The position numbers and the translations under genes are program-made. A stretch of 33,672 bases of DNA from Ruminococcus sp. AF41-9. Lineage in GTDB: Bacteria > Bacillota > Clostridia > Lachnospirales > Lachnospiraceae. The notes beneath the pieces are model-generated. The model saw only the letters and a list, made by a program, of their open reading frames with translations, was not told the origin of the DNA and did no database searches. The stretch is taken from positions 1 through 33,672 of the forward strand of contig NZ_QUDO01000041.1 of the NCBI RefSeq assembly GCF_003477525.1, read 5' to 3'. Shown one piece after another: positions 30,673-33,672 of the stretch. How positions within the stretch are numbered: position 1 is the stretch's first letter; each line of letters opens with the position of its first letter.

Positions 30673-30818
30673 ATTTCTATCGGAAAGCATCAAATGCAAG
30701 GGTGCTGACTGAGGTAGATGTGTATGGATTCTTTCAGATGTTTCTTTCAAGGATCCTTGATCAGGAACCGGAAAAACTGGATATTTTACAAGATTTAATA
30801 CGAGGAGATTTAAAATGA
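30669..30818 (+). CDS. Nucleoside hydrolase, C-terminal part (out of frame)
   Basis: A 49-residue ORF that continues the hydrolase. Read from about 30642 in this frame the sequence is SLGQSVVDSMNFYRKASNAR, then VLTEVDVYGFFQMFLSRIL, the normal C-terminal helix region of the family. Inserting one A in GGGGATTTC (30635-30643) gives RGISLGQSVVDS and joins the pieces into a protein of about 329 residues. Its TGA overlaps the ATG of the S component (ATGA at 30815-30818), and its own ATG overlaps the stop of the N-terminal part. Not a separate gene in origin. Confidence 0.85.
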   Translation: MNFYRKASNARVLTEVDVYGFFQMFLSRILDQEPEKLDILQDLIRGDLK

Positions 30819-31375
30819 AAACTGAAAAAATAAGTGTACAGAAGATTTGTATGATCGCTTTTGCTATCTGCATTAATTTTGTGGGAGGACAGATTGCTTT
30901 ATTTCTGAAACTTCCTATTTATCTGGACAGTATTGGAACTGTATTTGTGGCTGCTGTCCTGGGACCCTTTTATGGAATGCTGCCCAATCTGCTCAGCGGC
31001 CTGCTGATGGGAATGACTGTAGATATTTATTCCCTGTATTACGCTCCGGTAGGAATTCTTCTTGGTTTTGTGACAGGTCTTGTGTACAGAAAATTCCAGC
31101 CGAAAAAGTGGCAGATATTTCCGGCTGCTCTTGTAATCACACTTCCATCTACCATAATCAGTTCCTGTATTACGGCGTTTTTATTTGGAGGAATCACCTC
31201 CTCCGGATCCACTGTTCTTGTGCAGCTTCTGGCAAAAACACCTCTTGGAATGGTAGGAAGCTGTTTTGTGGTTCAGTTTATCACAGACTATATTGACAGG
31301 GTTCTGTGTATTGCAGTAGCAGCAGTTCTTATTACAGCACTGCGTAAAAGTATGAAGGAGAATTTTGCCGGATGA
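30815..31375 (+). CDS. ECF transporter S component (queuosine-related substrate inferred)
   Basis: A 186-residue membrane protein with about six helices, the substrate-capturing subunit of a group II energy-coupling-factor importer that shares EcfA/A'/T encoded elsewhere. MIAFAICINFVGGQIALFLKLPIYLDSIGTVFVAAVLGPFYGMLPNL (see residues 13-59) has the features of S components related to the C. difficile CD3073 group, often next to nucleoside hydrolases. Within a preQ1-riboswitch operon it most likely imports queuosine, queuine or preQ1, as QrtT does. Stop-start overlaps on both sides (ATGA with the hydrolase; ATGA with the dehydrogenase at 31372-31375) show tight coupling. CGAGGAG precedes the ATG. 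Confidence 0.87.
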   Translation: MKTEKISVQKICMIAFAICINFVGGQIALFLKLPIYLDSIGTVFVAAVLGPFYGMLPNLLSGLLMGMTVDIYSLYYAPVGILLGFVTGLVYRKFQPKKWQIFPAALVITLPSTIISSCITAFLFGGITSSGSTVLVQLLAKTPLGMVGSCFVVQFITDYIDRVLCIAVAAVLITALRKSMKENFAG

Positions 31376-32022
31376 AAGTTCTGATTACAGGCACAGCATC
31401 CGGGATCGGGAAGGGCTGTGCAGAATTTTTCCTGAAAGAAAATCATGAAGTCTATGGATTTGATAAAAATATATCCTCGATCCAACATCCGAAATATACT
31501 CATTTCTGTCTGGATATCAGAGACAAAAGTGCTTATCCGGAAATCGGACCGGTAGATATTCTGATCAATAACGCAGGGGTTCAGAATGGCGATGATATTG
31601 ATATAAATCTGAAGGGAACGATTTCTGTTACAGAACATTACGGCATTCATCCCAATATTTATTCTGTTATTATGATTGGATCAGCAAGCGGGCATACAGG
31701 ATCTGAATTTCCGGAGTATGCGGCAAGCAAAGGAGGAGTCCTTGCCTACACAAAAAACGTGGCCATGAGGATAGCTCCTTATCAGGCCACATGCAACAGC
31801 CTGGATTTCGGCGGGGTTATGACTGAGCTGAACCGACCGGTGATGGAGGATGAAAAGCTCTGGGATCAGATTATGGAGCTTACACCTCTGAAACGGTGGA
31901 TGTCTGTGGAAGAGGCAGCAGAGTGGATTTACTTTATGGCGGTAAAAAACCGCTTCTGTACAGGCCAGAACATTCTCATTGACGGTCTGGAGGCCGGAAA
32001 TTGTAATTTTATCTGGCCATAA
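31372..32022 (+). CDS. Short-chain dehydrogenase/reductase in a preQ1-controlled operon
   Basis: A compact 216-residue classical SDR. Cofactor loop TGTASGIG (6-13); Asp31 at the end of the second strand suggests NAD(H) over NADP(H); NNAG (66-69); Asn79, a Ser in IGSASG (104 or 106), Tyr116 and Lys120 (YAASK) complete the catalytic tetrad, so it should be active. It is about 30 residues shorter than the usual 245, mainly by trimmed loops between 70 and 95. It starts inside the S-component stop codon and is the last gene of the operon. The substrate is unknown. The operon context suggests the cyclopentenediol of queuine/queuosine or a related salvage intermediate; see findings. A ribose or unrelated alcohol is the alternative. 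Confidence 0.88.
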   Translation: MKVLITGTASGIGKGCAEFFLKENHEVYGFDKNISSIQHPKYTHFCLDIRDKSAYPEIGPVDILINNAGVQNGDDIDINLKGTISVTEHYGIHPNIYSVIMIGSASGHTGSEFPEYAASKGGVLAYTKNVAMRIAPYQATCNSLDFGGVMTELNRPVMEDEKLWDQIMELTPLKRWMSVEEAAEWIYFMAVKNRFCTGQNILIDGLEAGNCNFIWP

Positions 32023-32074
32023 AATAGGTCTGAAAAATCATTCCCCTGATCTGCTGTTATTTTGTGCCTGAATG

Positions 32075-32083
32075 TGGTAAAAT
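32075..32083 (+). promoter_or_regulatory. Extended -10 for the dipeptidase gene
   Basis: TGGTAAAAT (TG-n-TAAAAT, hexamer 32078-32083) lies 64 bp before the ATG; no clear -35. No terminator was recognised after the dehydrogenase, so some read-through from the upstream operon is possible. Confidence 0.4.
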
Positions 32084-32146
32084 GAGAAAATAATTGTAAA
32101 GATATTTCAAAAACAGAGAAAGTATTTAACTGGAGGCACAAAAATT

Positions 32147-33505
32147 ATGGATATCAAAGAACAGATTCATGGATTAACAGAGGAGATGCTTACCAATCTG
32201 GGAAGGCTGGTTGCCATTGATTCTCAGCTTGGCACTCCCACAGAGGGAAAACCCTTTGGAGAAGGTCCTGCCAAAGCATTAGAGGAAGGTCTTAAGATTG
32301 CACAGGAGCTTGGATTTAAGACAGTCAATCTGGACAATTACTGTGGATATGCAGAAATGGGTGAGGGCGATGAGATTGTTGGTATCGCCGGACATCTCGA
32401 TATCGTACCTGTAGGCGGAGACTGGAGTTATGATCCATTTAAACTGACCCGCGACGGCGATTATGTTTACGGTCGTGGAACTACGGATGATAAAGGTCCT
32501 GTTCTGGAAGCACTTTATGCGATGAAACTTCTCCGCGATTCCGGCGTGAAATTGAACAAGAGAGTCCGTCTCATTATGGGATGCAATGAAGAGACTGGTT
32601 CCAAATGTATGGAACATTATAATGAAGTAGCAGAAGAATTATCCTGCGGTTTCACACCAGATGCCAGTTTCCCATGCATCCACGGTGAAAAAGGCCATAT
32701 GGGAATGATGGCGTATTCAAAGAATACAAAGATCATTTCCGCAGATGGTGGTTTCGTTTCCAATGCAGTATGTGATTCCTGCACCATAGTTGTTCCGGCA
32801 GAAGCAGGACTGAAAGAAAAACTGGAAAAAGCACTTTCTGAAACAAAACTTCAGGAGTACAAACTGACAGAAGAAAATGGCCAGCTCAGCATCTATGCAA
32901 AAGGAGTTCCTGCACATGCCAGCACACCGACTCTCGGTGTGAATGCGGCAGCGGTTACTTTTGAATGCCTGGAAAAAGCCGGATTTGAAGATGATTTCGT
33001 GAAATTTTATAATACACACATCGGAACTTCCTGTGATGGTTCCGGAATCGGTCTGAAATTTGCAGATGAGTACGGAGATCTCACCTTATGCAATGGAATC
33101 ATCAAGACAGAAAACGGTGTCGTTTCCTGCACCATCGATATCCGTGTTCCTGTTACATTAAAAGCAGACGAAGTTCGCAAAATGTGCGCAGACAGACTGG
33201 AAGACGAGAACGGCCGTATGGAAATCCTGAATATCGGTGATCCGTTATTCTTCCCAAGAGAATCTCCGTTGGTAAATGCTTTATACAAAGCATACACAGA
33301 TGTAACAGGCGATACAGAGAACAAGCCAATGGTAATCGGCGGCGGCACTTATGCAAAATCTCTTAAAAATATCATTGCATTTGGACCTGAGAAGCCGGGA
33401 ATCGATTATCGTATCCACAGTGCAGATGAATTTATTCTCGTATCCGGCATGGAAGAGGCAGTTCTGGTCTATATGGAAGCAATTAAGAATCTTCTTGCAA
33501 TCTAA
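32147..33505 (+). CDS. pepV: PepV-type dipeptidase (M20 family metallopeptidase)
   Basis: A 452-residue zinc peptidase that cleaves dipeptides, including beta-Ala-His-like ones in relatives, in the cytoplasm. Metal and catalytic residues are seen in AGHLDIVPVGGDW (His83, Asp85), GRGTTDDKGP (Asp114/Asp115) and CNEETG (Glu148/Glu149); the C-terminal zinc ligand is in YRIHSADEF. The inserted lid domain contains VPAHASTPTLGVNAA. Length is close to the 460-470 of PepV. There is no signal peptide. AACTGGAGGC gives the start. A terminator follows. Confidence 0.93.
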   Translation: MDIKEQIHGLTEEMLTNLGRLVAIDSQLGTPTEGKPFGEGPAKALEEGLKIAQELGFKTVNLDNYCGYAEMGEGDEIVGIAGHLDIVPVGGDWSYDPFKLTRDGDYVYGRGTTDDKGPVLEALYAMKLLRDSGVKLNKRVRLIMGCNEETGSKCMEHYNEVAEELSCGFTPDASFPCIHGEKGHMGMMAYSKNTKIISADGGFVSNAVCDSCTIVVPAEAGLKEKLEKALSETKLQEYKLTEENGQLSIYAKGVPAHASTPTLGVNAAAVTFECLEKAGFEDDFVKFYNTHIGTSCDGSGIGLKFADEYGDLTLCNGIIKTENGVVSCTIDIRVPVTLKADEVRKMCADRLEDENGRMEILNIGDPLFFPRESPLVNALYKAYTDVTGDTENKPMVIGGGTYAKSLKNIIAFGPEKPGIDYRIHSADEFILVSGMEEAVLVYMEAIKNLLAI

Positions 33506-33532
33506 TATATGAAAAATAAGTACAATAATTTT

Positions 33533-33563
33533 AGAGGAGCTGGAGTAATCCGGCTTCTCTTTT
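33533..33563 (+). terminator. Terminator after the dipeptidase
   Basis: AGAGGAGCTGGA (33533-33544), GTAA loop, TCCGGCTTCTCT (33549-33560) with two G-T pairs, then TTT. Confidence 0.88.
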
Positions 33564-33592
33564 GAAACATAAAAGATATTTTTCTAAAATTC

Positions 33593-33621
33593 TTTACAAA
33601 GTATTTCATTTAAAGTAAAAT
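33593..33621 (+). promoter_or_regulatory. Promoter reading out of the right edge
   Basis: TTTACA (33593-33598), 17-bp spacer, TAAAAT (33616-33621). The gene it serves lies beyond the window. Confidence 0.6.
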
Positions 33622-33672
33622 TAATAAAGTCTAGTATATGAGCATGCTTGATTTCATAACTCCTTTATTTGT

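Overview
The window reads as chromosomal DNA of a moderately AT-rich, Gram-positive gut anaerobe, most likely Lachnospiraceae (Blautia-like). The basis is AGGAGG-type ribosome binding sites, many U-tailed intrinsic terminators, lplB/ytcP-type sugar permeases next to a YesL protein, an MsmX-type shared ATPase, a Cys-lipoprotein sugar-binding protein and a preQ1-I riboswitch. The genus is inference; no rRNA or marker comparison could be run.

Layout. 1-1230: the repetitive Gly/Asp-rich tail of a truncated gene, then a family-2 glycosyltransferase. 1474-5639: a membrane-anchored HtrA protease, a 0.2-kb intergenic palindrome, a divergent ClpX-like unfoldase split into a zinc-finger ORF and an AAA+ ORF, and a zinc-ribbon protein with an acidic tail. 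6038-7540: a secreted leucine-rich/EF-hand/fibronectin-like protein. 7803-7886: tRNA-Leu(CAG). 8083-12373: carA-carB, with carB broken by a one-base frameshift. 12586-13488: uppP. 13618-17655: a molybdate/tungstate locus with modABC facing right and a Mop protein plus a HTH/binding-domain regulator facing left. 17778-28239: a fructan/sucrose-type locus, comprising a LacI regulator, YesL and a membrane protein facing left; two permeases, a binding lipoprotein and a GH32 enzyme facing right; then a CdaR-like regulator and an msmX ATPase facing left. 28546-29565: an orphan NMT1/THI5-type binding protein. 29637-32022: the most interesting region. 32147-33505: a PepV-type dipeptidase.

The key find is at 29637-32022. 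A good promoter leads straight into a preQ1 class I riboswitch (about 29672-29710), followed by an intrinsic terminator and then three tightly coupled genes: an inosine-uridine-type nucleoside hydrolase, an ECF transporter S component and a short-chain dehydrogenase. The riboswitch ties the operon to the queuosine pathway. The hydrolase resembles the queuosine-hydrolase role (QueK of Clostridioides difficile) and the S component the uptake role. The dehydrogenase has no known role in queuosine salvage and is a candidate new enzyme.

Three genes (clpX-like, carB, nucleoside hydrolase) are each interrupted by a single missing base that, when restored, rebuilds the expected protein. Three such lesions in 34 kb, one of them in an essential-type biosynthetic gene, make assembly or sequencing error at least as likely as real mutation.
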